From Gammaproteobacteria bacterium (GTDB lineage: Bacteria > Pseudomonadota > Gammaproteobacteria > SZUA-21): 12,889 nucleotides of DNA. Made by a program: the position numbers and the translations under genes. Positions within the stretch are counted from its first letter, which is position 1, and every line of letters begins with the position of its first letter. The DNA lies in assembly GCA_003233075.1 (NCBI GenBank), contig QIKQ01000133.1:1-12889 (forward strand), in the 5' to 3' direction. The notes beneath the pieces were generated by a model. It was given only the letters and a program-made list of their open reading frames with translations. It ran no database searches and had not been told where the DNA came from. This document shows, piece after piece, positions 1 to 6,494 of the stretch.

Positions 1-218
1 ACTATGTCGAGCGCTTGGACCGAGTGAAAACGAGTCATAGTATGCAATTGGGCCGTCGCAGTAGACGGGCTGTGAGAAATGCGGGTTAGCAATGCGCTGC
101 AGGATGGCGACTCTAGCGCCGACGATTTGCAGAGCAAAACAGGCGCTGGCTAGGAGTCGCACCTGAGCTTAAACTGGGCAAGGCGGGCTTTGTCTTACTA
201 GAATATTTTTTTTCAAAT
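1..218. other. Left-edge region without a recognisable gene
   Basis: I recognise no gene here. Frame 3 is open from the window edge to a TAG at 87-89, and a short frame runs from an ATG at 79 to a TAG at 151. Neither matches a family I know, so a tail of an upstream gene is possible but unsupported. The stretch is rich in inverted repeats: ACTATG (1-6) with CATAGT (36-41), CCGTC (53-57) with GACGG (64-68), and a longer imperfect palindrome at 107-160. The AT-rich 200-216 stretch just before djlA is a plausible place for its promoter, but no clear -35/-10 pair is visible. Confidence 0.5.
107..160. repeat. Imperfect palindrome (hairpin) upstream of djlA
   Basis: The left arm GCGACTCTAGCGCC (107-120) is nearly the reverse complement of 142-160 (ggcgctggctaggagtcgc), with a few unpaired bases and a loop of about 20 bases. 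No T-run follows, so it does not look like an intrinsic terminator of a + strand transcript. It may be one more of the interspersed palindromes in this genome. Confidence 0.45.
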
Positions 219-239
219 GTGGAATTCAAAGGCAGACAT

Positions 240-1076
240 ATGAATTGGTGGGGAAAAGTCATTGGTGGCGCAATTGGTTTAACGATGGGTCCAATCGGAG
301 TTGTTTTGGGGGCATCTATTGGCCATTTATTTGATCAAGGACTCGATTCGCATAATTCCGGCAGTCCTGAATTAGATGACATAGAGCGAATTCAAGCTGC
401 GTTTTTTACCGCCAGCTTCACCGTCATGGGTTATGTGGCGAAAGCAGATGGCAGGGTAACACCTGATGAAATTCAACTTGCGAATTCAATTATGGATCGC
501 ATGGAGTTGGATGCGAAGAAAAAGAAGTTCGCTAAAGAACTATTTCGACAGGGCAAGAAATCTGATTTCCCATTGGATGATATTTTGGAACAGTTTCGTC
601 AAGAATGTCATTGGGGAAAAAATCTGATACAAATGTTTATGGAGATCCAGTTATCCATGGTCATGGCGGATGGTGTTTTACATCCGGCAGAAGCAGAAGC
701 GGTTTATCACATTGGTGCGCGACTCGGTTATTCTAGGCCAGATTTGGATGGTTTATTATCACGGATGCGTGCTGAAGCTGAATATAGTCAACACCGAAGT
801 AGCAGTGACTATGATAATTCTTACTATGAACGACAAAGTGGCAATGTTAATGCTGCGCCTGCAAACGCATTAAAGCTGGCTTATCAGGTCTTAGGTGTTA
901 CTGAGAGTGCTACTAATGATGAAGTTAAGAAAGCCTATCGTCGACTGATCAATCAACATCATCCTGACAAGCTGGTTTCGAAAGGCTTGCCTGAAGAGAT
1001 GATGGCAATTGCGAATAAGAAATCACAGGAATTAACCGCCGCGTATCAAACTGTCAAGCAGTCGAGGAATTTTTAA
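240..1076 (+). CDS. djlA: Co-chaperone DjlA (membrane-anchored J-domain protein)
   Basis: DjlA is an inner-membrane protein whose cytoplasmic J domain stimulates the DnaK ATPase. The 278-residue protein has the family's three parts in order. An N-terminal glycine-rich membrane segment (about 3-32, starting NWWGKVIGGAIG) comes first. A TerB-like helical domain follows (about 45-180; GYVAKADGRVTPDE and MADGVLHPAE are the two paired acidic motifs). A Ser/Tyr-rich linker leads to a C-terminal J domain (about 211-278) with the diagnostic HPD tripeptide at 241-243. I chose ATG 240 because AAAGG lies 7 bases upstream and because DjlA proteins begin with the membrane segment. An in-frame GTG at 219 would add 7 residues. 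It converges on the CopD-like gene. DjlA is known to influence envelope stress signalling in E. coli; nothing in this window tests that here. Confidence 0.93.
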   Translation: MNWWGKVIGGAIGLTMGPIGVVLGASIGHLFDQGLDSHNSGSPELDDIERIQAAFFTASFTVMGYVAKADGRVTPDEIQLANSIMDRMELDAKKKKFAKELFRQGKKSDFPLDDILEQFRQECHWGKNLIQMFMEIQLSMVMADGVLHPAEAEAVYHIGARLGYSRPDLDGLLSRMRAEAEYSQHRSSSDYDNSYYERQSGNVNAAPANALKLAYQVLGVTESATNDEVKKAYRRLINQHHPDKLVSKGLPEEMMAIANKKSQELTAAYQTVKQSRNF

Positions 1077-1106
1077 CAATTATTCGTAGCCCAGTGTTTT
1101 AATAAT

Positions 1107-1136
1107 GTAGCCCGCCAGGAGCGCAGCGAGTGCGGG
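1107..1136 (+). repeat. REP-like palindrome with GTAG head
   Basis: A GTAG tetranucleotide (1107-1110) is followed by a stem of CCCGC (1111-1115) and GCGGG (1132-1136) around a core rich in AGCGCAGCGAG. GTAG next to a GC-rich hairpin is the hallmark of REP elements served by REP-associated tyrosine transposases. No such transposase gene is in this window. Confidence 0.6.
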
Positions 1137-1209
1137 AAAAGCTAATTATGATCAACAGCATAAGAAAGAAACTTGGCAAGATAACTTCCCTGTACTCAGC
1201 GCTCTACGA

Positions 1210-1225
1210 ACGCTTCCTACAGGCT
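1210..1225 (-). repeat. REP-like tail, inverted partner of the 1107 element
   Basis: The sequence ACGCTTCCTACAGGCT recurs at 1274-1289 with one change (ACGCCTCCTACAGGCT). On the minus strand it contains GTAG, so each upstream GTAG head is paired with an inverted GTAG, giving a BIME-like head-to-head arrangement. Confidence 0.5.
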
Positions 1226-1239
1226 ACTGTTATCGTAAT

Positions 1240-1289
1240 GTAGCTCGCCAGGGAGCGTAGCGAGAACGAGCAAACGCCTCCTACAGGCT
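1240..1289 (+). repeat. Second REP-like palindrome pair between djlA and the CopD-like gene
   Basis: GTAG at 1240-1243 is followed by a GCTCG/CGAGC stem (1243-1247 and 1267-1271) around GGGAGCGTAGCGAGAA, then the inverted tail at 1274-1289. It is closely related to the 1107-1136 element. It ends 3 bases before the stop codon of the convergent CopD-like gene, so it could also protect or end transcripts from either side. Confidence 0.55.
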
Positions 1290-1292
1290 GTC

Positions 1293-1748
1293 TTAGTTAG
1301 AGCCAATCGTCGCAACGCTAATTAATACCAAACCAATCGTCAAGTTTACTCCGATTAAAATTCTTATTTGAGCGATTGCTTTCCCACCCTTAGCCCAGTC
1401 TTCTACGGTGACTGCATTTTTTAAACGTTTGTACGGTGCAAAGTAAACATGCAGAAAAAGGAGTACCATGATAATGCCGAGAGTCATCATAGTGTGTATG
1501 TGTTTACCGACCTGAGCCATGCCGCCACTTTGAGAGATCAACCAAAATCCGGTAGCAAGTAAAAAGATAATGCAAACGTATACCCAAGGAAAAAACCGTT
1601 TAAATGTATTTACCCATAAAGTGAGTCGCAGTGGCGGTTCAAGAGTGACTGCCGCTGCAGGGCGTAATGCGACATAGGCAAAAAACATTCCGCCCACCCA
1701 GATCACTGCGGCTAAAACATGCAGTGCAATTGCGATTGCTGTCAACAT
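1293..1748 (-). CDS. CopD-like four-helix inner-membrane protein
   Basis: This 151-residue, very hydrophobic protein has four predicted membrane helices at about 5-27, 52-72, 84-104 and 127-147. The first helix carries H-x(6)-W-x-G-G (H10, W17, G19-G20), typical of CopD-family proteins. Further histidines in or near helices (H83, H85, H100) could bind heme or metal, but that is inference. CopD was named for copper uptake. The short stand-alone homologues common in gammaproteobacteria have no firm function, so I assign none. AAGG on the minus strand lies 7 bases before the ATG. The stop is 3 bases from a REP-like repeat. The next minus-strand gene upstream (DUF3530) ends 189 bases away, so co-transcription is possible but unproven. 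Confidence 0.75.
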   Translation of the reverse strand: MLTAIAIALHVLAAVIWVGGMFFAYVALRPAAAVTLEPPLRLTLWVNTFKRFFPWVYVCIIFLLATGFWLISQSGGMAQVGKHIHTMMTLGIIMVLLFLHVYFAPYKRLKNAVTVEDWAKGGKAIAQIRILIGVNLTIGLVLISVATIGSN

Positions 1749-1937
1749 AAAGTTACCTTTTTCAAAGTCATAAATGTACGTGATAGTTTGTTCTCATTCT
1801 ATAATGCATTAATTCTGGAGCTATGTTCAAGTGTTATTAAAGTTCAGTTCAAACAAGAAATGTTTGTCGATAATAGCTTGTATAGCGTTAACTTTTGCGG
1901 CTATGAAAAAAAGCTGATTAAGTACTAATTTGGCAAG

Positions 1938-2834
1938 TTAATTAGTTTTTTTAGCTTTTTTTTGTTTCGTTTTGATGGTTTTTCCGGGAGCAAATACTTT
2001 TAGCCAGCTGCGAATTCGCTTAACGAGTTGATTTTCATACGATAAATATTTTGGACCTGCACCATTGACTTGCCATTGTCGGTAGCGAACGCTTTTTGGA
2101 TCTCGACCTTGCGGCTGCAAGCGTCGATGTTGGTAGATAAGTGGGGTGCGTTCAACGGTCGCGGCTAATACGTCATCGGTATCGTTTGATGCATATATAT
2201 CAAATACGGGAGTTTTGACCAGTGCCAAGGAAAGACTGGTGTCTAAAGTTCGATTTTTTCGGGTGGAGAGCATGCTGATGCCAACATAGGCTTTAATGCC
2301 ATCACCTTTTATTTTTGTCAGAGAATATGCGCCAATTGTTGCACCTAGCTCATAACCAATAATCGCTATGTTCCGAATATTTTGTGATTTTAGATAGGAT
2401 ATTGCCGCGTTTATTCGTTCAACAGAGGGAGCGAATAGTTTGACGTGATCGATTAATTTTTTTTCGTTATCCAATACCGGCAGTTGAATTGACAAGGTAG
2501 ACCAGCCGTATTTAGGCAACGCTTTTCTAATTGGCCGAATAATCGTCTGCCAGTCGGGATGAGTTCCACGTCCATGTAGCAAGATGATGCCTCCTTGCGG
2601 GTTTCCACTGGTTTGCTTACGATAAAGCGCGATGAAGGATTTGCTGCCAGATTTTAAAGTCACTAGTTCTTTTTTTAAACTTTCTGCTTTAAGCAACTTA
2701 GACCATTTTTCCTCTAAAGTATCATTTTTAGCTGATTTTGCTGTCTGTATATTAAAACTGAAGAGAAAAAACAATCCTATAAATAACAAAGAGATAAATT
2801 TAAATATGAAATTATTTTGACTTATAAGTCGCAT
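1938..2834 (-). CDS. DUF3530 family protein, alpha/beta-hydrolase-like, probably exported
   Basis: The 298-residue product has a strongly hydrophobic N-terminal segment (about 10-30) ending in TAKSAK, which reads as a signal peptide or membrane anchor. The family signature follows: HGRGTHPDW (about 87-95) and GWSTLSIQLP (about 110-119), the oxyanion-loop region of an alpha/beta-hydrolase fold. At the nucleophile elbow the sequence is G-Y-E-L-G (E162), where active hydrolases have G-x-S-x-G, so classical serine hydrolase activity is doubtful. The C-terminus is a Lys-rich tail. Two starts are possible. I prefer ATG at 2834, because AGGATGG sits a good distance upstream; the ATG at 2843 overlaps that motif and adds 3 residues. 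It diverges from rpe. The substrate is unknown for the family. Confidence 0.75.
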   Translation of the reverse strand: MRLISQNNFIFKFISLLFIGLFFLFSFNIQTAKSAKNDTLEEKWSKLLKAESLKKELVTLKSGSKSFIALYRKQTSGNPQGGIILLHGRGTHPDWQTIIRPIRKALPKYGWSTLSIQLPVLDNEKKLIDHVKLFAPSVERINAAISYLKSQNIRNIAIIGYELGATIGAYSLTKIKGDGIKAYVGISMLSTRKNRTLDTSLSLALVKTPVFDIYASNDTDDVLAATVERTPLIYQHRRLQPQGRDPKSVRYRQWQVNGAGPKYLSYENQLVKRIRSWLKVFAPGKTIKTKQKKAKKTN

Positions 2835-2928
2835 TAGTACCATCCTATAGAGATTTTATGTCAGTAAGCGACAAATTTGCTGAATTATTGCAATCAATAC
2901 GGTAAAGTTCGCGCTCTTATTTGATAAT

Positions 2929-2946
2929 AGTGGATTCTATTCCACT
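2929..2946. promoter_or_regulatory. Short perfect dyad upstream of rpe (possible operator)
   Basis: AGTGGA (2929-2934) and TCCACT (2941-2946) form a perfect 6-bp inverted repeat with a 6-base spacer, in the 174-base gap between the divergent DUF3530 gene and rpe. GATAAT at 2923-2928 next to it could be a -10 box, but I see no matching -35 at normal spacing. The assignment as an operator is inference only. Confidence 0.2.
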
Positions 2947-3008
2947 TAATTCATATTTCGAGTTAAATTTCAGGTATTTTTATAAATACTTTCATAAAGG
3001 GGTGACTA

Positions 3009-3701
3009 ATGGCTAGCGACTTTCAAATTGCACCATCTATTTTGTCAGCAGATTTTGCGCGTTTGGGTGAAGAAGTTGATAATGTATTGAAATCCGGAGC
3101 AGATATTGTTCATTTTGATGTCATGGATAATCATTATGTGCCCAATCTTACTATTGGTCCTTTGGTTTGCGAGGCTTTGCGTAAACACGGTGTGACGGCA
3201 GACATCGATGTACATTTAATGGTGAAACCAGTAGATCGCATTATTCCTGATTTTGCCAAAGCAGGTGCGACTTATATAACATTTCATCCAGAAGGTAGCG
3301 AGCATATAGATCGCAGCTTGCAACTTGTCAAAGAGCTAGGTTGTAAATCTGGACTGGTGTTTAACCCAGCAACTCCTTTGGATTGCTTAAAACATGTCAT
3401 GGACAAGATCGATATGATTTTACTCATGTCAGTTAACCCAGGGTTTGGTGGTCAGAGTTTTATACCTGCGACACTAGATAAATTGCGCGAAGCAAGAAAA
3501 ATGATTAATGACAGCGGCCGGGACATACGCTTAGAGATCGATGGCGGTGTTAAAGTGGATAATATTAAAGACATTGCGGCAGCGGGCGCGGATACTTTTG
3601 TAGCCGGTTCTGCTATTTTTGGTGCTAAAAATGACTCGGATGCAAATATTTACGACACAGTGGTTGGTGCGATGCGTTCAGAGTTAGCTAAAGCAGGTTA
3701 A
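3009..3701 (+). CDS. rpe: Ribulose-phosphate 3-epimerase
   Basis: The enzyme interconverts D-ribulose 5-phosphate and D-xylulose 5-phosphate in the cytosolic pentose phosphate pathway. At 230 residues it has the usual family length and (beta/alpha)8 motifs in order: APSILSADF (S10), HFDVMDNHYVPN (H35, D37), HLMV (H69), the phosphate-side MSVNPGFGGQ loop (140-149) and EIDGGV (D178). H35, D37, H69 and D178 are the metal and acid/base positions of the family. AAAGGGG lies 6 bases before the ATG, a strong ribosome site. It is the first gene of the rpe-gph-trpE run, an order shared with Pseudomonas. Confidence 0.97.
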   Translation: MASDFQIAPSILSADFARLGEEVDNVLKSGADIVHFDVMDNHYVPNLTIGPLVCEALRKHGVTADIDVHLMVKPVDRIIPDFAKAGATYITFHPEGSEHIDRSLQLVKELGCKSGLVFNPATPLDCLKHVMDKIDMILLMSVNPGFGGQSFIPATLDKLREARKMINDSGRDIRLEIDGGVKVDNIKDIAAAGADTFVAGSAIFGAKNDSDANIYDTVVGAMRSELAKAG

Positions 3702-3758
3702 TTGCTTAAAGAAGTAGAATTTCAACGTATGATTCAGTCTAGTGTAAACAAAGTAAAA

Positions 3759-4430
3759 ATGAAACTTCGTCAGCCAAAAATGATTTTGATAGACGTGGAC
3801 GGCACCTTGGTTGACAGTGTGCCTGACTTGGCTTATTGCGTTGATGAAATGATGAAACAGTTAGGTTTACCGCAGCGCGGTGAAGCGGCTGTTCGAAACT
3901 GGGTAGGCAATGGTGTCGAACGTTTAGTTCGGCGCGCTCTGGTCAATGATCTCGATGGTGAGCCGGAAGAAACAATATTTGAAAAAGCCTATCCTATTTT
4001 CTTAGATTTGTATGCAGTTAATACCAGTCAACGTAGTTTACTTTATCCAGGCGTCATTGATGCGCTAGACTATTTTAAAGAACAAGATTATTTAATTGGT
4101 TGTGTTACCAATAAGGCAGAGCAGTTTACCTTACCACTACTCAAGGATTTGGGTTTATCCGATTATTTTTCAATCGTAATTTGTGGCGATACTTTAGAAC
4201 GCAAAAAACCAGATCCCTTGCCATTACTGCATGCCGCTGAGTTTTTTAAAGTAAGTCCAGAAGATAGCTTAATGCTGGGTGATTCCATGAGCGATGTAAA
4301 AGCGGCACGTGCTGCCGGTTTTCAAATTATTTGTATGAGTTATGGTTATAATCACGGCGTTGATATACACGACTCGAATCCTGATGCAGTGATTGACAGC
4401 ATGGCAGAAATCAAGGCATTATTGATTTAA
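3759..4430 (+). CDS. gph: Phosphoglycolate phosphatase (HAD superfamily)
   Basis: Gph dephosphorylates 2-phosphoglycolate, produced for example during repair of oxidised DNA ends. The HAD motifs are all present: DVDGT (nucleophile D12, acid D14), CVTNK (T117), RKKPDP (K149/K150) and MLGDSMSDV (D175, D179). The alpha-helical cap (about 20-90) places it in the Gph-type subclass. The start is uncertain. ATG 3759 puts the nucleophile at residue 12, as in known Gph proteins, but has a poor ribosome site. In-frame ATG 3729 adds 10 residues. A TTG at 3702, touching the rpe stop and with AGG 4 bases upstream, adds 19. Close spacing to rpe suggests co-transcription. Confidence 0.93.
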   Translation: MKLRQPKMILIDVDGTLVDSVPDLAYCVDEMMKQLGLPQRGEAAVRNWVGNGVERLVRRALVNDLDGEPEETIFEKAYPIFLDLYAVNTSQRSLLYPGVIDALDYFKEQDYLIGCVTNKAEQFTLPLLKDLGLSDYFSIVICGDTLERKKPDPLPLLHAAEFFKVSPEDSLMLGDSMSDVKAARAAGFQIICMSYGYNHGVDIHDSNPDAVIDSMAEIKALLI

Positions 4431-4469
4431 TTAACATTAAGAGCAAGCAATCAGGCTTTATCGATTATT

Positions 4470-4532
4470 ATGTTTACAAACGAGCACATTTTAAATAAAA
4501 AAAGCGAGATTAGTTGGCGTTGGCGTAAGTAG
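4470..4532 (+). CDS. trpL: Candidate trp leader peptide (20 codons, two Trp)
   Basis: A 20-codon frame starting at ATG 4470 ends in Ser-Trp-Arg-Trp-Arg-Lys-stop, with TGG codons at 4515-4517 and 4521-4523. It lies 54 bases before trpE. Two Trp codons near the end of a short frame ahead of trpE is the layout of an attenuation leader, and attenuation of trpE and trpGDC is established in Pseudomonas. Weaknesses are the lack of a clear ribosome site before the ATG (the nearest AGG is about 14 bases away) and only a weak hairpin before the downstream T-rich tract. The call rests on position and Trp codons. Confidence 0.5.
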   Translation: MFTNEHILNKKSEISWRWRK

Positions 4533-4563
4533 ATTATATCTAGACCCACTGTTTTTCTTTTTT
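4530..4563 (+). terminator. Weak hairpin and T-rich tract after the trp leader (possible attenuator)
   Basis: TAGAT-tat-ATCTA (4530-4542) forms a 5-bp AT stem, followed by GACCCACTG and a T-rich run at 4552-4563. ACCCAC can also pair weakly with the AGTTGG that contains the first Trp codon, which would give a competing fold. The stem is weak and sits 9 bases from the T-run, so this is a poor match to a standard intrinsic terminator. I list it only because of its place between trpL and trpE. Confidence 0.25.
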
Positions 4564-4586
4564 ACACAGGCTCGAGGCTTATTGCC

Positions 4587-6086
4587 GTGACTCCCGAACA
4601 ATTCAAACAAACTAAATCTGAAGGTTACACGCATATTCCTGTTATGCGTGAAGTGCTTGCGGATTTAGATACACCGCTTAGTACTTATATTAAACTGGCA
4701 TCAGGCCCTTATTCCTATTTATTCGAGTCAGTTCAAGGCGGCGAAAAGTGGGGACGTTATTCTATTATTGGTCTGCCAACTCGAACAGTCATTAAAGTTT
4801 ACGATAAACTTGTGTCGGTCAATGTGAATGGCAAAGTAATTCATCAAGAACAAGTGGAAGACCCACTTGCTTGGTTAGAAAGCTATCAGGCTGGTTTTAA
4901 AGTCGCTGAAATCGAAGGATTACCTCGGTTTTCAGGCGGCCTAGTCGGTTACTTTGATTATGATACGATCCGCTATATCGAAACTAAGTTAGCGAAGAAC
5001 CCAAATCCAGATACTTTAAACACACCTGATATATTAATGATGGTCTCCAAAGAAGTCGTGGTGTTTGATAATTTGGCTGGGAAAATATTTTTAGTCGTGC
5101 ACGCCAATGTGAGTGAGGATAATGCCTTAGCACAGGCAGAGCATCGATTAGACGAAATAGTGTATAAACTCAGGAACGAGCCAGTAAACTACACGGTCAA
5201 ATCTAAAGCAGTGCAAGTGCATGAAAATGATTTTGTGTCCGAATTCACCCAAGAAGGATTTGAAGACGCAGTTCGAAAATGCAAGCAATACATTGTTGAT
5301 GGTGACGTCATGCAGGTGGTTTTATCGCAGCGCATGAGTATCGATTTTAAAGCCGATGCATTGGATTTATATCGAGCCTTGCGCAGTCTAAATCCATCGC
5401 CGTATATGTATTATCTTGAACTCGATGATTTTCAAATTGTTGGTTCTTCACCAGAAATATTAACACGTTTAGAAGACAATATTGTCACTGTACGCCCGAT
5501 TGCCGGTACACGACCGCGAGGTGATACAGAAAAAGAAGATGATGCGTTGGAACAAGAGCTGCTTGCGGACCCAAAAGAACTAGCAGAGCATTTAATGTTA
5601 ATTGATTTAGGTCGAAATGACGTAGGACGAGTGGCTGAAATTGGCAGCGTTGAGTTAACCGAGAAAATGAATGTAGAGCGTTATTCACACGTGATGCATA
5701 TAGTATCAAATGTCATTGGTCAGCTAAAACCTGAACTGAGTGCCATGGATGTATTGCGGGCAACCTTCCCGGCGGGCACGGTATCAGGTGCGCCCAAAAT
5801 TAGAGCCATGGAAATCATTGATGAGTTAGAATCAGTCAAGCGTGGCATATATGCGGGCGCGATCGGCTATCTTTCTTGGTCGGGTAATATGGATACTGCT
5901 ATTGCGATTCGTACCGCTGTGATAAAAGAGGGTAAGTTAACAATTCAGGCCGGTGCGGGCATTGTTCATGACTCTATTCCAGAAATGGAGTGGCAGGAGA
6001 CAATGAATAAAGGACGCGCTATTTTTAGAGCCGTTGCCTTAGCAGAGGCAGGTTTGGATGCTGTGCATAGTAAAGAAGATTTGTAG
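4587..6086 (+). CDS. trpE: Anthranilate synthase component I
   Basis: TrpE makes anthranilate from chorismate, using ammonia delivered by TrpG; it is the committed and tryptophan-inhibited step. The 499-residue protein has the N-terminal regulatory domain with the feedback motif as LFES (45-48; LLES in many homologues, with the key Ser kept). The C-terminal chorismate-binding domain (about 235-490) shows PIAGTRPRG, DLGRNDVGR, FPAGTVSGAPK, GAIGYLSW and the closing GAGIVHDS and E-x-x-E-T region. The start is GTG 4587: GAGG lies 9 bases upstream, and the first residues (GYTHIPVMREVLADLDTPLS) align with Pseudomonas TrpE N-termini. The TAG stop is shared with the GTAG head of a REP-like repeat. 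trpG follows after a 408-base repeat block. Confidence 0.97.
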   Translation: MTPEQFKQTKSEGYTHIPVMREVLADLDTPLSTYIKLASGPYSYLFESVQGGEKWGRYSIIGLPTRTVIKVYDKLVSVNVNGKVIHQEQVEDPLAWLESYQAGFKVAEIEGLPRFSGGLVGYFDYDTIRYIETKLAKNPNPDTLNTPDILMMVSKEVVVFDNLAGKIFLVVHANVSEDNALAQAEHRLDEIVYKLRNEPVNYTVKSKAVQVHENDFVSEFTQEGFEDAVRKCKQYIVDGDVMQVVLSQRMSIDFKADALDLYRALRSLNPSPYMYYLELDDFQIVGSSPEILTRLEDNIVTVRPIAGTRPRGDTEKEDDALEQELLADPKELAEHLMLIDLGRNDVGRVAEIGSVELTEKMNVERYSHVMHIVSNVIGQLKPELSAMDVLRATFPAGTVSGAPKIRAMEIIDELESVKRGIYAGAIGYLSWSGNMDTAIAIRTAVIKEGKLTIQAGAGIVHDSIPEMEWQETMNKGRAIFRAVALAEAGLDAVHSKEDL

Positions 6087-6122
6087 CCCGGTTCCCTTCT
6101 GCAAGGAGGGAGCCGAGACGAA
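6083..6122 (+). repeat. REP-like hairpin overlapping the trpE stop codon
   Basis: GTAGCCCGG (6083-6091) begins a 12-bp stem (6089-6100 with 6104-6115, two G-T pairs) closed by a 3-base loop, followed by GACGAA. The GTAG head includes the trpE TAG stop. The GTAGCCCGG head and GACGAA tail are shared with the repeat at 12676-12710, so both belong to one family. It could act as a 3' end stabiliser for trpE mRNA, or as a weak terminator, though no T-run follows. Confidence 0.65.
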
Positions 6123-6344
6123 TTCTCTATGTAAATACAACATCCCGTTCATGCTTTGCATGAACTTGGGAAACTTGAAACTTGAAACTTGAAACTTGAA
6201 ACTTGAAACTTGAAACTTGAAACTTGAAACTTGAAACTTGAAACTTGAAACTTGAAACTAACTTGAAACTTGAAACTTGATATTTGACGTTGTTAGTTGT
6301 ATTTAGATCTGCCCCGGCTCTGAAGAGCCGGGCTATATATAAGC
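6110..6344. repeat. Composite repeat unit 1 (long copy) between trpE and trpG
   Basis: The first of two tandem copies of a composite element. In order it holds GAGCCGAGACGAATTCTCTATG, TAAATACAAC (6132-6141), a perfect small hairpin GTTCATGCTTTGCATGAAC (6148-6166), a long AAACTTG heptamer array, then GTTGTATTTA (6296-6305, exact reverse complement of TAAATACAAC) and a GCCCCGGCTC-TGAA-GAGCCGGGC hairpin (6311-6333). The left 71 bases match 6345-6415 exactly, and the right part from 6282 matches 6415 onward with two or three changes. No protein-coding potential is credible. Confidence 0.85.
6171..6280. repeat. Heptanucleotide tandem array (AAACTTG)n
   Basis: Twelve perfect head-to-tail copies of AAACTTG run from 6171 to 6254. 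A single 6-base AAACTA interruption follows, then about two and a half more copies to 6280. In the second composite unit the same place has one perfect copy and one AAATTTG. Arrays of this kind change length by slippage, so this is a likely variable-number site. Confidence 0.95.
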
Positions 6345-6490
6345 GAGCCGAGACGAATTCTCTATGTAAATACAACATCCCGTTCATGCTTTGCATGAAC
6401 TTGGGAAACTTGAAATTTGACGTTGTTAGTTGTATTTAGATCTGCCCCGGCTCTGAAGAGCTGGGCTACATATAAGCGAGCTGAGACGAA
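6345..6490. repeat. Composite repeat unit 2 (short copy) ending just before trpG
   Basis: This copy has the same parts as unit 1 but is shorter by 102 bases, almost all of it heptamers. It carries the GTTCATGCTTTGCATGAAC hairpin (6383-6401), GTTGTATTTA (6429-6438), and a slightly decayed GCCCCGGCTC-TGAA-GAGCTGGGC hairpin. It ends with a third partial GAGCTGAGACGAA (6478-6490). The trpG ATG is at 6495, so the repeat supplies the whole visible trpG 5' region, including its only GAAG-type ribosome site. Confidence 0.85.
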
Positions 6491-6494
6491 GTTA

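Noticed and set aside
3..89. C-terminal tail of an upstream gene in frame 3
   Set aside because: The 28 codons match no protein I recognise and overlap palindromic sequence, so I do not call a partial gene.
1719..1928. Plus-strand 69-residue frame between the two minus-strand genes
   Set aside because: It starts inside the CopD-like gene on the other strand, is low in recognisable motifs and lacks a ribosome site.
5485..5709. Minus-strand frame inside trpE
   Set aside because: Shadow of the conserved chorismate-binding domain of trpE.
6127..6396. Minus-strand 89-residue frame with FKFQVSS repeats
   Set aside because: It is the translation of the AAACTTG heptamer array and the two flanking copies of the same repeat. 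A 7-base unit always gives a 7-residue periodic peptide. There is no ribosome site or family match.
6110..6490. CRISPR array
   Set aside because: Repeats are directly adjacent heptamers and one duplicated block. There are no unique spacers of equal length and no cas genes.
6417..6494. Upstream extension of trpG by 26 residues
   Set aside because: The extension is repeat sequence that also occurs at 6284-6350, and TrpG proteins start at MLLMIDNYDSF.
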